In this document: positions 13,840 to 14,100 of the stretch, one piece after another
Layout of the letters: each line of letters opens with the position of its first letter
Numbering within the stretch: the first letter of the stretch is position 1
Source: DASZMX01 sp035551475
GTDB taxonomy: Bacteria; Verrucomicrobiota; Verrucomicrobiia; Limisphaerales; Palsa-1400
Assembly: GCA_035551475.1 (NCBI GenBank)
Contig: DASZMX010000065.1
Coordinates: forward strand, 1-14,100
Reading direction: 5' to 3'
DNA: 14,100 nucleotides
Notes under the pieces: model-generated
Databases searched by the model: none
Seen by the model: only the letters and a program-made list of their open reading frames with translations
What the model was told of the DNA's origin: nothing
Position numbers and translations under genes: made by a program

Positions 13840-14100
13840 TAATCAGGCTTCGGTTTGTTGGTGGCGATGCCGAGTTCCTGTTTGCGCTGCTCGTAGTCGG
13901 CGGCGGATTGCGCGCGGGCTGATTCCTTGGCGGAAACATTCGCTCCGGTTGGTGGACGCAAGCGGGCCTTGCGATACGAGATAACCCCCCCCCGGTGCGG
14001 CTTCCTTTTTCAGCTCTCCGGAATTGACCAGGCGATACAAGAACGGATCAGCTTGGAATTTGAGGCTGGGATGCTTGTCTTGAATGAGCGCCACCAAGCC
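13839..14100 (-). CDS. C-terminal part of an unidentified phage gene, apparently frameshifted at a run of nine G
   Basis: The frame enters from the window edge (LVALIQDKHPSLKFQADPFL, then YRLVNSGELKKEAAPGGG). After the nine-base G run (13985-13993) the same frame turns into an Arg/Gln-rich, unlikely sequence ending at 13843. With one G fewer, it continues as GVISYRKARLRPPTGANVSA, then KESARAQSAADYEQRKQELG, then IATNKPKPD, stopping at TAG 13839-13841. That stop overlaps the next gene's GTG, matching the coupling seen across the array. The corrected frame is therefore probably native. The visible part has a winged-helix-like end followed by a charged helical tail. The cause could be mutation, slippage or a sequencing error. 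Function unknown. Confidence 0.65.
13985..13993. repeat. Homopolymer run of nine C (G on the minus strand)
   Basis: Nine consecutive C in an otherwise mixed sequence, lying inside a minus-strand gene whose downstream half reads sensibly only in another frame. Such runs are prone to polymerase slippage and also to base-calling or assembly error. Confidence 0.9.

Larger units (their letters stand above)
8488..14100 (-). mobile_element. Phage-derived gene block (partial or remnant prophage, Mu-like elements)
   Basis: A dense minus-strand array with overlapping starts and stops carries a MuF (Mu gpF-like) head-morphogenesis gene, an orphan DNA adenine methyltransferase, an XRE/DnaA-like regulator, small zinc-finger and winged-helix proteins, and a gene at the usual place of gp16/GemA. 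These are typical of Mu-like or related temperate phages. No terminase, portal, capsid, tail, lysis, integrase or transposase gene is visible. The array may continue past the window end. The lower border at about 8488 follows a small gene and leads into repeat-bearing DNA. Confidence 0.75.

Overview
The window looks like a bacterial chromosome segment of fairly high GC, most likely from a Verrucomicrobiota-type bacterium. That placement is an inference. It rests on a polysaccharide operon pairing a GH30 hydrolase with a pectate-lyase-superfamily/SMP-30 fusion, on short degenerate 'CACAGATA'-type intergenic repeats, on a MuF-type head protein of a kind I recall from that phylum, and on few clear Shine-Dalgarno sites. 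No marker gene here proves it.

Region 1 (1-3830) is core-like. The 3' part of an RND (HAE1/AcrB-like) inner-membrane efflux pump gene is coupled by an ATGA overlap to a NodT/TolC-like outer-membrane lipoprotein gene, so the two would form the pump and exit duct of one tripartite system. The adaptor gene is presumably upstream, outside the window. Convergent to them lies a class A RNase P RNA gene (rnpB, minus strand). Its 3' end reaches the stop codon of the outer-membrane gene. A short spacer holds an intrinsic terminator for the next operon and a possible rnpB promoter.

Region 2 (3828-8083, minus strand) is a two-gene operon for secreted carbohydrate-active proteins. A GH30 glycoside hydrolase is followed, with ATGA coupling, by a 949-residue protein that has two right-handed beta-helix (Pectate_lyase_3/GH55-like) halves and a C-terminal SMP-30-like propeller. 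Both carry signal peptides.

Region 3 (8084-8487) is about 400 bases without a convincing gene. It contains remnants of dispersed repeats and marks the border to accessory DNA.

Region 4 (8488-14100) is a phage-derived block, nearly all on the minus strand and tightly packed, with most junctions overlapping as ATGA or TAGTG. In transcription order it encodes: a gene entering from beyond the window edge that is frameshifted at a run of nine G; a regulator joining an XRE-type helix-turn-helix to a DnaA domain IV-like DNA-binding domain; an unknown 86-residue protein; a 185-residue protein at the position of Mu gp16/GemA; a DUF3820-like protein; a double zinc-finger protein; a DNA adenine methyltransferase; a winged-helix small protein; a MuF (Mu gpF-like) head-morphogenesis protein fused to a zincin metallopeptidase domain; and a small coupled partner gene. 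A short plus-strand ORF interrupts the series at 12250. No terminase, portal, major capsid, tail, integrase or transposase gene is present, so this is either one end of a larger element or a decayed or repurposed remnant. The most interesting unit is the MuF-metallopeptidase fusion with its coupled small downstream gene, which has the layout of phage-borne MuF polymorphic toxins.
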